From Agriterribacter humi (lineage in GTDB: Bacteria > Bacteroidota > Bacteroidia > Chitinophagales > Chitinophagaceae): a stretch of 64,000 nucleotides of DNA. The stretch spans positions 85,918 to 149,917 of the forward strand of contig NZ_VOHQ01000013.1 of NCBI RefSeq assembly GCF_009192765.1, read 5' to 3'. Each line of letters starts with the position of its first letter. Within the stretch, counting starts at the first letter, position 1. Shown piece by piece: positions 17,846 through 26,617 of the stretch. A program made the translations under genes and the position numbers. Below the pieces are notes generated by a model that saw only the letters and a program-made list of their open reading frames with translations, was not told where the DNA came from and searched no databases.

Positions 17846-20260
17846 ATGAAAAAAACAATTGTTTTTGGTATTTTCTTTTTAATGGGAACGATCACTTTTG
17901 CACAACAGCAGCAGAACCTTAAACTGTGGTATACCACACCGGCGGATGCATCGGTTAAGGATGTGGATGATGGCTGGAAGAATGACGAAGAATGGCTGAA
18001 AGCCCTGCCTGTAGGTAATGGCTTTATCGGGGCTATGATATTTGGGGATGCGAATAAAGAAAGGCTGCAACTGAATGATAAAACATTATGGAGCGGGAGC
18101 GTGGCGGACAATGACAATCCTGATGCATTCGCTTCTTTGCAGGAAATAAGAAATTTATTGTTTGCCGGAAAGTATAAGGAAGCCACAGCGCTCACCAACA
18201 AAACACAGGTATGCAAGGGAGCCGGGTCGGGTAACGGTAACGGCTCAACGGTTCCCTTTGGTTGTTTTCAAACCCTCGGCGATCTGTGGATTGATTTCGG
18301 TAAAAAAGCGACTTACAAAAACTATTACCGTGATCTTGATATTATCAATGGTATCGCTTCCGTGAAATACGACCAGGAAGGCATTCAGTTCAAAAGAGAA
18401 GTTTTTGCCAGTTATCCCGCAAAGGCTTTGATCGTTCATTTATCTGCATCAAAAGCCAAAGCACTTTCTTTTACACTGGATATCAACCGGCCGGAAAGAT
18501 TTACTACAGTAGCGCAGCAAAACAAACTGCTGATGACGGGTACCATGAACAATGGCGCCGGCGGCGAAGGCATGAAATACAAAGTGATAGTAACGCCGGT
18601 ATTGAAAGGCGGAAGTATACAAACATCGGGCAACAAGCTGGTGATAAAGGATGCAACGGAAGTAATGCTGGTTATAACTTCGGCTACTAATTACCGTTTG
18701 CATTACCCGGATTATACCAATAACAGTTATGAAACAGAACTGGAACAGCTTACCGCAGCCGCTGTCAGCAAGCCCTATGCCATGCTTCGCAGGGAGCATG
18801 TTGCCGATTTTTCTTCTTATATGAAAAGAGTATCACTTGAGTTGGGCAACAATAAAAATGGAGCACTGGCTACCGATGCGCTTTTGCAAAAAAATAAACA
18901 AACACAAGACGAGCAGGAGTTATATGCTTTGTATTTTCAGTACGGCAGGTATTTATTATTGTCCTCTTCCCGCCAGGGCAGTCTCCCTGCTAACCTGCAG
19001 GGTATATGGGCCAATAAAATACAAACGCCCTGGAACTGCGATTACCATACCGATGTAAATGTGCAGATGAATTACTGGCCGGCCGAAGTAACCAATCTCT
19101 CTGAAACCCACCTGCAATTAACCGAATTGATTGCATCGCTGCAGGCGCCCGGAACAAAAACTGCTCAAACGCAATATCATGCAGGAGGATGGGTGATGCA
19201 TCCCATTACCAATGTATGGGGCTTTACCGCTCCGGGGGAACACCCCAGTTGGGGATTGCATGTTGGCGCCAGTGCATGGATGAACCAGCACTTGTGGGAG
19301 CATTATGCATTTACAAAAGATCAGGCCTATCTGAAAAAAGTATTTCCCATATTGCAATCCGCCGCAGCATTTTATCTCGACTGGTTAGTAAAAGATCCTG
19401 TGTCGGGGAAATTGGTATCTGGTCCCGCGGCTTCACCCGAAAATAATTTTATAGCACCCGATGGCAGCCAGGCAAGCATCAGCATGGGACCATCTCATGA
19501 TCACCAGGTGATCCACGATTTATTTGCCAACACATTAGATGCGGCTGACGTTTTGGGAATAAAGAATGAAACGATTGAAAAAATAAGATCAGCGATTGAT
19601 CAAATTCCGGATCCTGCTATTGGATCCGATGGAAGGTTGATGGAATGGGCAAAAGAATTTAAAGAAGTGGAGCCACAGCACCGGCATGTTTCGCATTTGT
19701 TTGCTTTATATCCCGGTCACCAGGTATCTTATTACAAAACGCCGGCATTGGCACAGGCGGCACGCAAATCGCTGGAACTAAGAGGAGATGGCGGAACCGG
19801 CTGGTCGCTGGCCATGAAAGTGAGCTTCTGGACAAGACTGCATGATGGTGACCATGCTTTAAAACTGCTCAATCGCTTATTGAATCCTGTACATTCAAGC
19901 GGCGTGGAAATGACCAATAGTGGTGGTACTTATAATAATTTATTCTGTGCTCATCCGCCCTTCCAGATTGATGGCAACTTTGGCGCTACTGCCGGTATTG
20001 CCGAAATGTTACTGCAAAGCCATGAAGACTTTATTGAACTGCTGCCCGCTCTTCCTGCTTCCTGGAAAGATGGCGAAGTAAAAGGTTTATGTGCAAGAGG
20101 CGGTTTTGAACTCAATATGAAATGGAAGGATGGAAAACTGACGGATGCCGTGCTGCTTTCCAAAAAAGGCGGCGACTGTAAAGTAAAATATGGTAATGCA
20201 GAAATAAGCCTGCAAACCGTTGCTGGTAAAACCTATCCACTTAGTGGATTGTTGAAGTAG
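17846..20260 (+). CDS. GH95 family glycoside hydrolase, probable alpha-L-fucosidase, secreted
   Basis: 804 residues, a normal GH95 length. The Sec signal peptide MKKTIVFGIFFLMGTITFA is followed by Gln-rich sequence. The N-terminal beta domain begins at LKLWYTTPA and includes ALPVGNGFIGAMIFG and LQLNDKTLWSG. The (alpha/alpha)6 barrel contains TDVNVQMNYWPAE (the two catalytic-site Asn), ASPENNF (the probable general-acid Glu) and FQIDGNFGATAGIAEMLLQS (Asp of the DGNFG motif). All expected active-site residues are therefore present. The family removes L-fucose, or in some members L-galactose, from plant or host glycans in the periplasm or outside. No SusC/SusD pair is adjacent. It has its own promoter box, so it is probably monocistronic. 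Confidence 0.9.
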   Translation: MKKTIVFGIFFLMGTITFAQQQQNLKLWYTTPADASVKDVDDGWKNDEEWLKALPVGNGFIGAMIFGDANKERLQLNDKTLWSGSVADNDNPDAFASLQEIRNLLFAGKYKEATALTNKTQVCKGAGSGNGNGSTVPFGCFQTLGDLWIDFGKKATYKNYYRDLDIINGIASVKYDQEGIQFKREVFASYPAKALIVHLSASKAKALSFTLDINRPERFTTVAQQNKLLMTGTMNNGAGGEGMKYKVIVTPVLKGGSIQTSGNKLVIKDATEVMLVITSATNYRLHYPDYTNNSYETELEQLTAAAVSKPYAMLRREHVADFSSYMKRVSLELGNNKNGALATDALLQKNKQTQDEQELYALYFQYGRYLLLSSSRQGSLPANLQGIWANKIQTPWNCDYHTDVNVQMNYWPAEVTNLSETHLQLTELIASLQAPGTKTAQTQYHAGGWVMHPITNVWGFTAPGEHPSWGLHVGASAWMNQHLWEHYAFTKDQAYLKKVFPILQSAAAFYLDWLVKDPVSGKLVSGPAASPENNFIAPDGSQASISMGPSHDHQVIHDLFANTLDAADVLGIKNETIEKIRSAIDQIPDPAIGSDGRLMEWAKEFKEVEPQHRHVSHLFALYPGHQVSYYKTPALAQAARKSLELRGDGGTGWSLAMKVSFWTRLHDGDHALKLLNRLLNPVHSSGVEMTNSGGTYNNLFCAHPPFQIDGNFGATAGIAEMLLQSHEDFIELLPALPASWKDGEVKGLCARGGFELNMKWKDGKLTDAVLLSKKGGDCKVKYGNAEISLQTVAGKTYPLSGLLK

Positions 20261-20312
20261 GAGAGGAGAGCAATTCTTTGTTGGGCTTTATTTCAAAAGC
20301 TCAAATTCACTA

Positions 20313-20362
20313 CTACTGCTTGTCATGCTTCTTCCGTCTTAAAGCGGAAGAAGCATCTATCT
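20313..20362. repeat. Dispersed intergenic repeat, copy B
   Basis: Perfect 11-bp arms TGCTTCTTCCG (20326-20336) and CGGAAGAAGCA (20345-20355) around an 8-nt loop. Both flanks (CTTGTCAT before, ATCTATCTTCG after) match the copy at 17701. Further down, 20418-20440 contains TCGTGCAGACACAAACTACG, similar to the ends of the element at 21724. Confidence 0.6.
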
Positions 20363-20548
20363 TCGCTTTAATCACTGCAGATGCTTCGATCTTCAGTTTA
20401 ATTAAGTATTTCGTGCAGACACAAACTACGGCGTGATACTTTACTATTGTTCCGGAGGCCCTGCATGATATGAAATGCGTTCATTGTGAAGAGAGTTAAC
20501 TAATTTTACACCAACATTCATTTTTACATATATACAAGAAATAAAATA

Positions 20549-21703
20549 ATGAAACTTAAGTACAACCCTCATTACCCTTCCGTGGAAGATTTAATAGAAA
20601 AAGCCAAAAGAAAGATACCAAAATTTGCATTTGAATATTTAGACGGCGGCTGTAATGAAGATGTAAACCTGCGCCGGAATACTGCTGAAATCAGAGAAGT
20701 TGAACTTCTTCCGCAATACCTTGATGTGCATAAAGGTTCTGATATGCGCACTGAATTATTTGGACATACTTACGATGCGCCTTTTGGGATTGCACCGGTA
20801 GGGCTGCAGGGACTGATGTGGCCTAAAGCTCCGGAAATATTAGCGAAAGCTGCGTTTGAACATAATATTCCTTTTATTTTAAGTACGGTAAGCACCAGCA
20901 GTATTGAAACAATTAGTGAAATTACCGAAGGCAGGGCCTGGTTTCAATTGTATCATCCCACGGAAAACAGACTGAGAGACGATATTATCAAAAGGGCCGA
21001 AGCTGCACATTGTCCCGTACTTGTTATTCTTTGTGATGTGCCCACTTTTGGATATCGTCCGCGTGATATAAGAAATGGTTTGGCCATGCCACCTAAAATG
21101 TCGCTCAGAAATATACTCCAAATTATGGGTAAACCGGATTGGGCGATTAAAACACTTATCAACGGACAACCTGCTTTTGAAACCTTAAAACCGTATACAC
21201 CCAAAGGGCTCGATTTAAGGCGACTTGGTGCGTTCATGGATCAAACTTTTTCGGGGAGGTTGAACGAAGAAAAGATCGCGCCTATCCGCGATATGTGGAA
21301 AGGGAAAATTGTTTTAAAAGGAGTAGCAAGTGAATCAGATACGCAGAAAGCCATTCAATTGGGTCTTGACGGTATTATCGTATCTAATCATGGCGGAAGG
21401 CAGTTGGATGCAGGTCAGTCAACCATAAAACCGCTTACATCCATTGCCGACAAATATGGTGATAAAATAAAAGTAATGATGGATAGTGGTTTAAGATCGG
21501 GGCCCGATATAGCAAGGGCGCTCGCTTCAGGCGCCGGGTTTACGTTCCTGGGAAGAACATTTATGTATGGCGTGGCGGCATTGGGTAGTGACGGGGGAGA
21601 TCATACCATTTCCATTTTAAAAACGCAGCTTCAGCAGGTTATGGAACAAATTTGCTGCGAAAAAGTAAGCGATTTTCCCAAACACCTCGTAACATATAAA
21701 TAA
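20549..21703 (+). CDS. FMN-dependent alpha-hydroxy-acid dehydrogenase (lactate dehydrogenase-like)
   Basis: 384 residues, usual length for the family. The FMN-binding barrel is indicated by FGIAPVGLQGLMWP, FQLYHP and the C-terminal VMMDSGLRSGPDIARALASGA. The catalytic His/Arg motif is VSNHGGRQLD. These enzymes oxidise L-lactate, glycolate, mandelate or similar 2-hydroxy acids and pass electrons to quinone or oxygen. The start YNPHYPSVEDLIEKAKRKIP is the normal N-terminus. L-lactate is the likeliest substrate but cannot be decided from the residues visible. It is flanked on both sides by repeat-bearing gaps and is probably transcribed alone. Confidence 0.85.
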   Translation: MKLKYNPHYPSVEDLIEKAKRKIPKFAFEYLDGGCNEDVNLRRNTAEIREVELLPQYLDVHKGSDMRTELFGHTYDAPFGIAPVGLQGLMWPKAPEILAKAAFEHNIPFILSTVSTSSIETISEITEGRAWFQLYHPTENRLRDDIIKRAEAAHCPVLVILCDVPTFGYRPRDIRNGLAMPPKMSLRNILQIMGKPDWAIKTLINGQPAFETLKPYTPKGLDLRRLGAFMDQTFSGRLNEEKIAPIRDMWKGKIVLKGVASESDTQKAIQLGLDGIIVSNHGGRQLDAGQSTIKPLTSIADKYGDKIKVMMDSGLRSGPDIARALASGAGFTFLGRTFMYGVAALGSDGGDHTISILKTQLQQVMEQICCEKVSDFPKHLVTYK

Positions 21704-21723
21704 GGTCATAGCTTACCGGTTAA

Positions 21724-21984
21724 GTGGTTCGTGCGGACACCATAGCCGTCAACTAAGCCCGTAGGGTCCGCCCGTTCCGGTACGGGCGGGCTTGAATTTG
21801 AATCGCCGTGAGAGAAACTCACGGTAAAAATGTCGAAATTTTTGTTGAACCCTGCAAGGGTTCAATATCAAAGATGTTCATTTGTCCATCGGTGCAACCG
21901 ATGGCTATTCAAATTAGACCCCATTGGGGGTATTTTATTGCTGGTGTTTCTTAAGTTGACGGCTATGGTGCGGACACGAACCAC
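21724..21984. mobile_element. MITE-like element with 33-bp inverted ends and five internal hairpins
   Basis: In the 413-bp gap 21704-22116. The left end (21724-21756, starting GTGGTTCGTGCGGACACCAT) and the right end (21951-21984) are inverted copies of each other except around a central GTG-CGGA-CAC that is itself a small hairpin. Between them lie five consecutive perfect hairpins at 21768-21789, 21806-21824, 21845-21865, 21886-21904 and 21919-21929. No transposase is encoded. The layout fits a non-autonomous, RNA- or ssDNA-structured element. Confidence 0.6.
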
Positions 21985-22116
21985 GGCGGAAGAAGCAACC
22001 ATAAACAATCAAATAATATAATCCACCTCCGCCATTGGCGGATTACTTCGACCTTAAAAAAATATTACGCATTATTCAGATCAATTTAGGGTCTCGTAAT
22101 GACGTTATTTAACTTA

Positions 22117-22557
22117 TCAACCCTCTCCAAAAATCTGGTGTGTTGAAACGGCTATCCTGTTCCATGAATTGATAATAATGATCTGCATTATAATTTGCGC
22201 CAGCACATTTTCTCCGTAAAATCCTAACACTTTATTGTAGGTTTCATCGCTTACTCCGTCTTTTGCAATGAGGGTAACCTCCTCCGTTAGTTGCAGTACC
22301 GCTCTTTCTTCTTCTGTAAACAATGGAGATTCCTTCCACGCTGATAAGGCAAAGATCCTTCGCTGGGTTTCGCCAATCTTCAGCGCTTCCTGTGTATGCA
22401 TATCAATGCAATACGCGCAGCCATTGATTTGTGAGGCTCTTATTTTTATCAGCTCCCGGAGCAGGTGCGGTATCGCTGAATTTCTGATATACTGTTCCAG
22501 TGTAAGCATCCCCTTGTAGGCATTGGGCTCTGTTTGTGTAATGTTTATTCTTTTCAT
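22117..22557 (-). CDS. AhpD/carboxymuconolactone decarboxylase-family protein
   Basis: 146 residues. The alkylhydroperoxidase-like motif is intact: Glu/Lys-rich helix, then RASQINGCAYCIDMHTQEA with the redox CxxC and the His three residues later. Members reduce peroxides through the Cys pair. Its start overlaps the stop of the upstream PEP-mutase-like gene by 4 bp, so the two are coupled. The substrate is unknown. Confidence 0.85.
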   Translation of the reverse strand: MKRINITQTEPNAYKGMLTLEQYIRNSAIPHLLRELIKIRASQINGCAYCIDMHTQEALKIGETQRRIFALSAWKESPLFTEEERAVLQLTEEVTLIAKDGVSDETYNKVLGFYGENVLAQIIMQIIIINSWNRIAVSTHQIFGEG

Positions 22558-23405
22558 CTGTTGTTATTTATTAAACTGTTTAAATAAGCGGTGGTAACCG
22601 GGTTTTCCTTCACTTCATCCATGCCTTTATACTGCAATAATTTTTCCGCGGTATTTTTCATAGCATTGATGGCGATCTTTAAAAACCCGGGGCCAAGACT
22701 TAACCTTGCCACGCCTGTTTTTTGTAATGTTTCAAAATCCGGAATGCCGGGAAGCAATAAAATATTTACTGGCAGCGCAACATCTTTTATAACGGCTTCC
22801 ATATCATCTTTTGTTTTTAAAAAGATAGGATAGAAACCGTCAGCGCCTGCATCTTTATACGCCTTCCCGCGCTGAATGGCATCATCTAATTTTTCTTTGG
22901 CTGATAAATCACTCCCTTTCAGGTATACATCTGTTCGTGCATTGATAAAAAGCGGTGCTCCCATTGCCAAAGCGGTATTTTTTACAAGGTTTATTTTTTC
23001 ACATTGCAGTTCTACAGGAGTGAGTGAATCATCATCATGGCTGCCGTCTTCAATATTAATTCCGGCAATTCCTGTATCAATGAGCTTTTTAATATTTTCA
23101 GAGAGCGTATGATTATCTTTTGCATATCCACTTTCAATATCCGCCGTAACAGGAATTTCTACCTTTCTTACTATCCTTTGCAGGATGGTTAACAGATCAG
23201 TAAAAGGAATTTTCTCTCCATCGGGATAACCATTACTAAAAGCAATGGAAGCGCTTGCGGTGGCAACGGCAGCGTATCCCATGCTTTCCAGCAGTGAAGC
23301 GCCTAAAGGGTCCCAAATATTGGGTAGTACCAACAGTTTGTCATTATGGTGCAGTTGCTTTAATCTATCTCCCTTTTGCAATGGAGTATTATTGGGTGAT
23401 GACAT
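22554..23405 (-). CDS. Isocitrate lyase/PEP mutase superfamily protein
   Basis: 283 residues. The phosphoenolpyruvate mutase/isocitrate lyase barrel is indicated by NIWDPLGASLLESMGYAAVA near the start, the metal-binding region VTADIESGYAKD, then GINIEDG and NARTDVYL. The KKCGH-type active-site loop of true isocitrate lyase is not present, so a carbon-carbon or phosphonate lyase/mutase or a 2-methylisocitrate lyase-like enzyme of unknown substrate is more likely. It forms a two-gene operon with the downstream AhpD-like gene. Confidence 0.8.
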   Translation of the reverse strand: MSSPNNTPLQKGDRLKQLHHNDKLLVLPNIWDPLGASLLESMGYAAVATASASIAFSNGYPDGEKIPFTDLLTILQRIVRKVEIPVTADIESGYAKDNHTLSENIKKLIDTGIAGINIEDGSHDDDSLTPVELQCEKINLVKNTALAMGAPLFINARTDVYLKGSDLSAKEKLDDAIQRGKAYKDAGADGFYPIFLKTKDDMEAVIKDVALPVNILLLPGIPDFETLQKTGVARLSLGPGFLKIAINAMKNTAEKLLQYKGMDEVKENPVTTAYLNSLINNNR

Positions 23406-23475
23406 TTTTAGTATTTTAAAAGATGTGGTAATAAATTAAATTATATTGTCAAAGGGTTGTCGCAACCTGTGATTA

Positions 23476-24093
23476 TCAGCCTGGTTTGGGTTGATGCAGG
23501 GCCAACTGTATTTGATTTCTTAATTCGGGAATAGCTTTTTCCATAAACCACGAATTTATTGTAACCCAGTTTTGATTCCGGGGAGAAGGATGGGGCAGGG
23601 GAAAATATTGGGGAAGGTATTCTTTATAGCGCTTTACCGTTTCCGTGAGATTGATTTTCCCGCCTTTTTTTAAATAATAACGTTGTGCATATTGTCCTAT
23701 TAACAATATGAACGGACTACCCTTTATACTTTTTAAGATGCGCGGATGCCAGAGCGGCGCACATTCGGGCCTGGGAGGTAAATCGCCTGAAATGGCTTTT
23801 CCGGGGTAGCAAAATCCCATAGGCATTATGGAAAAGACTTCGGGATCATAAAAAGTGGCTTCATCTACATTCATCCATTCCCTTAATTTCCTTCCGCTGG
23901 CATCGTTACAGGGAATGCCTGTTTCATGTACGCGCCTGCCGGGCGCCTGGCCAATGATAATTATTTTTGACTGGTTACTCAACTGAACAACCGGCCGGTG
24001 ACCTAACGGTAAATGATCTTTACAAACTTCACATCGTTGTATTCTTTCTAAAAGCGTATCCATTACAAGTGTATCCAAAGAAATTCGATGCAA
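23476..24093 (-). CDS. Uracil-DNA glycosylase superfamily protein
   Basis: 205 residues; an alternative Met (MDTLLERI) lies 10 codons in. Motif 1 is IIIGQAPGRRVHETGIPCND. A central FSIMPMGFCYPG follows, then PFILLIGQYAQRYY, and motif 2 LPHPSPRN. These match the family 4-type/UDG-like domain, which excises uracil or acts on related damage. The four iron-sulfur Cys of classical family 4 enzymes are not complete (Cys only at the CEVC pair near residue 20 and at scattered sites), so cluster binding is uncertain. The gap below it (24094-24302) shows only short repeated words and no gene. Confidence 0.8.
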   Translation of the reverse strand: MHRISLDTLVMDTLLERIQRCEVCKDHLPLGHRPVVQLSNQSKIIIIGQAPGRRVHETGIPCNDASGRKLREWMNVDEATFYDPEVFSIMPMGFCYPGKAISGDLPPRPECAPLWHPRILKSIKGSPFILLIGQYAQRYYLKKGGKINLTETVKRYKEYLPQYFPLPHPSPRNQNWVTINSWFMEKAIPELRNQIQLALHQPKPG

Positions 24094-24302
24094 AGTTAAT
24101 TCATAATGAGATATGAGGTGCCAGGTATCAATTTTCGGTATCAGCTATCACTATGTAACTACTAACGATAGGCCAGGTACTCCTTTCTTGTATCGCTGAT
24201 AGCTCATCTGGCCGCTGACAGTCCTTTCAGATTTCGGAATTCCGGCTTCGGATTTGAAATTTGAATTTTTATTTGGTTCTTGTCTTTTGGTTCCTGATGT
24301 GA

Positions 24303-24854
24303 TTATTTCACCTCTCTCCTTTCACCTCCTGCATAACTCAACCTTCCGTTTACAATTCGTGCAGGAGCGGTATACGGATGTTCTTCAGCCTTTTCAATAC
24401 CCATGATATGCCATACTTTCCATCCTCCCGCTTTAAGATAGTCGGAAACCATACTCCGGTGACAACGCCACCATACCGCTTCCGAACACATATACGCAGT
24501 GCGTTGTTCCGATGCCAGCTTTTCAAGTGCTGTTATTCCTTCTTTAAAAGCATCTGTTTCCATATAATCGGCATAGCCGCGAAAAGCAGGATGCCTCCAT
24601 TCCGTATTTTTAGAGTCAGGATTCACTTTTCTTCTTCCGCCCAGGTCCTTCAAATGAATATATTGTATATTGTTTTGGGGTAAGGTGATTTGCAATGTTT
24701 CTTTATTGAATTGAGGAAACTTACGGGAGCCGGGATAACTCCTGATATCTGCCACCAACTCAATTTGGAAGGAATGTAGCATGGCTGTAAACTCCTCAAA
24801 AGAATGAGTGGAATGGCCGATGGTCCAGATCGTTTTATTGTTTGTTGTATGCAT
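24303..24854 (-). CDS. DUF488 family protein
   Basis: 183 residues. IWTIGHSTHSFEEFTAML, then LVADIRSYPGSRKFPQFN and the C-terminal CSEAVWWRCHRSMVSDYL are the three signature blocks of DUF488. The conserved Cys and His of the last block suggest a metal site or catalytic cysteine. The function is not established. It is the last gene of a run on the minus strand (71 bp after the deaminase). Confidence 0.85.
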   Translation of the reverse strand: MHTTNNKTIWTIGHSTHSFEEFTAMLHSFQIELVADIRSYPGSRKFPQFNKETLQITLPQNNIQYIHLKDLGGRRKVNPDSKNTEWRHPAFRGYADYMETDAFKEGITALEKLASEQRTAYMCSEAVWWRCHRSMVSDYLKAGGWKVWHIMGIEKAEEHPYTAPARIVNGRLSYAGGERREVK

Positions 24855-24925
24855 GATCCAACGGAAACGGATGCTTTTTTATTCAATTGCCGGGATAAAG
24901 ACTATTACAGTGCTTTTCGGACGGT

Positions 24926-25357
24926 TTATAACTCATTTCTTTCAAAGGGATTCCAGTGTACAATTTCAGGCGCTTCTCCCCAATGAGGAGGAACTTCACG
25001 GGTACTGAGCAATGGCATGGAAGAACTAACGCCTCCCAGGTACTGCACAGCATTTTGAAATACTACTTTTTTTATTTTATAAAACCTTATGCTATACGAA
25101 CACATGATGCAGGGCTCATGTGTTGTGTACATCACACAGCCTGATAAATCATTTGTGCCCATTTTTTTTACGGCAAACCGTATAGCTTCCAGTTCAGCAT
25201 GGCAGGTAATATCATTTTTGCTTTTGCCTGCTTCCATGGCTTCACTTATAATTTCATCATCTTTTGTAATAACAGCGCCAGCCGGTGACTCTCCTTTTGC
25301 TGCTGCTGATTCGCCTAATGCCGCACAGCGTTGCATAAAATAAATGTCACTCTTCAT
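24926..25357 (-). CDS. Cytidine/deoxycytidylate deaminase-family nucleoside deaminase
   Basis: 143 residues. The zinc site is complete: CHAELEAIR (His and catalytic Glu) and HEPCIMCSYS (two Cys). The proximity of the two motifs and the small size fit guanine deaminase or TadA-like enzymes; the ending PFERNEL also resembles guanine deaminases. Whether it acts on free base or tRNA is not decidable here. It lies 23 bp downstream of the flavin reductase gene in the same operon. Confidence 0.8.
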   Translation of the reverse strand: MKSDIYFMQRCAALGESAAAKGESPAGAVITKDDEIISEAMEAGKSKNDITCHAELEAIRFAVKKMGTNDLSGCVMYTTHEPCIMCSYSIRFYKIKKVVFQNAVQYLGGVSSSMPLLSTREVPPHWGEAPEIVHWNPFERNEL

Positions 25358-25380
25358 AGTATTAAGGTAAGCAGGCTTTT

Positions 25381-26067
25381 TTAAAATTCCTCGGTTACAA
25401 TCCTGCTTTTATCAACACCCAGTTCCTGCAGATCACTGCCGATACTTTCTACCATGGCATCCGGGCCGCAGATATAAAAATATTGCGACAGGTCTTTTAT
25501 TTTTTCCCGGAGATAGCCTAGATCTATTTTCCTGCTATCGTATGGCGCTGTTTTTTCCTGTGTAAGGGTGTTGATGAAATGATTGCCCAACATTTTTTCG
25601 AACTCGTCTTTAAGGATAATATCCTTTGAAGTCCTGTTGGAGAAGATCAGTTGGTTTTCTCCCAGCTTAGCGTCTTTATACAATTGTCTTAAAATGGCAA
25701 TGAAGGGCGTAACACCGGCGCCACCGGCAATAAAAGTACCTTCACCTTTATAGTGAATAGCGCCCCAAACATCGTGGAGTACCAGTTCGTCACCTGTCTT
25801 TAATTTCCCCAGGGCATTGGTAACGCCATTATGGTCATCGTAGATCTTGATTGTAAATTCAAGATGATCCCAATCGTTCAAACTGGTAAAAGTAAATGGT
25901 CTTCTTTCTGCTTTCCAGTCCGGGTGATTGATGACTATATCGGTTGCCTGCCCCGGCTGAAATGCATAGTTATTGGGTTTACTCAGCTTAAACCGCTTTA
26001 CATTGTGTGTTACAAATTCAGATCCCAGGATTTTTACAATATGCTCTTCGTTCGGATAGTCTTGCAT
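25381..26067 (-). CDS. Ferredoxin-NADP-type flavin reductase (FAD/NAD-binding)
   Basis: 228 residues. The FAD domain has the RPFTFTS variant of RxYS. The NAD(P) domain starts TFIAGGAGVTPFIAIL and ends YFYICGPDAMVESI. There is no fused iron-sulfur domain, so it must pass electrons to a separate partner (ferredoxin, flavodoxin or flavin). It lies in a run of co-oriented genes below transketolase and UspA, 46 bp after UspA. Confidence 0.8.
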   Translation of the reverse strand: MQDYPNEEHIVKILGSEFVTHNVKRFKLSKPNNYAFQPGQATDIVINHPDWKAERRPFTFTSLNDWDHLEFTIKIYDDHNGVTNALGKLKTGDELVLHDVWGAIHYKGEGTFIAGGAGVTPFIAILRQLYKDAKLGENQLIFSNRTSKDIILKDEFEKMLGNHFINTLTQEKTAPYDSRKIDLGYLREKIKDLSQYFYICGPDAMVESIGSDLQELGVDKSRIVTEEF

Positions 26068-26113
26068 AAAAACGGTTTTAAAAATGTAGGGTTGATTTTA
26101 TTTTTCTTTTTCT

Positions 26114-26581
26114 TCAAATGTTTTTTGTTGGAATAATAAACAAAGGTATCGTACTGTGACGTAACACTTTTTCCGCTACGCTTCCTACCAGTATTTTTTC
26201 TAATCCCCGCCTGCTATGCGTACCCATAACAATGATATCTGCATTGATTTCTGTAGCCGTTTCTAATATCTGCTCCCCGAAGTCGCCTTCTTTTACTGCA
26301 GTTTGAATAGTGGTATCATTTAAGTGCTGCTGTGATTTATCAAGGTAGTCTAATGCAGCCTCTCTTAATTCCTCAACAGAAGCCGTTTCAATGAACTTGA
26401 TATCAGTAAAGCTGTCATATCCCATTAGCGGTGAATAAATATCGGAAGAATAATACGCCGCATCAGAAATAACATGCAACAGGGTTATCTGCGCATTCAT
26501 GGATTTTGCTAAGGCATACCCCTGTTCTGCAACTTTTTGAGCGGTGGAATTATAGTCCAGCGCAATTAATACTTTTTTCAT
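26114..26581 (-). CDS. Universal stress protein, UspA family
   Basis: 155 residues, a single Usp domain. It begins KKVLIALDYNSTAQKVAE and ends IVMGTHSRRGLEKILVGSVAEKVLRHS, which keeps the G-2x-G-9x-G(S) ATP-binding motif. It is therefore of the ATP-binding subtype. It lies 36 bp downstream of transketolase and probably responds to the same growth or stress signal. Confidence 0.9.
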   Translation of the reverse strand: MKKVLIALDYNSTAQKVAEQGYALAKSMNAQITLLHVISDAAYYSSDIYSPLMGYDSFTDIKFIETASVEELREAALDYLDKSQQHLNDTTIQTAVKEGDFGEQILETATEINADIIVMGTHSRRGLEKILVGSVAEKVLRHSTIPLFIIPTKNI

Positions 26582-26617
26582 ACTGTTTATTTAATTTATT
26601 TTAAAGTACTGCACCAG

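Noticed and set aside
21830..22021. 63-codon plus-strand frame
   Set aside because: It runs through the hairpins of the MITE-like element and has no protein-like features.
21724..22116. CRISPR-like array
   Set aside because: The hairpins differ in sequence and spacing, there are no direct repeats with uniform spacers, and no cas genes occur in the window.
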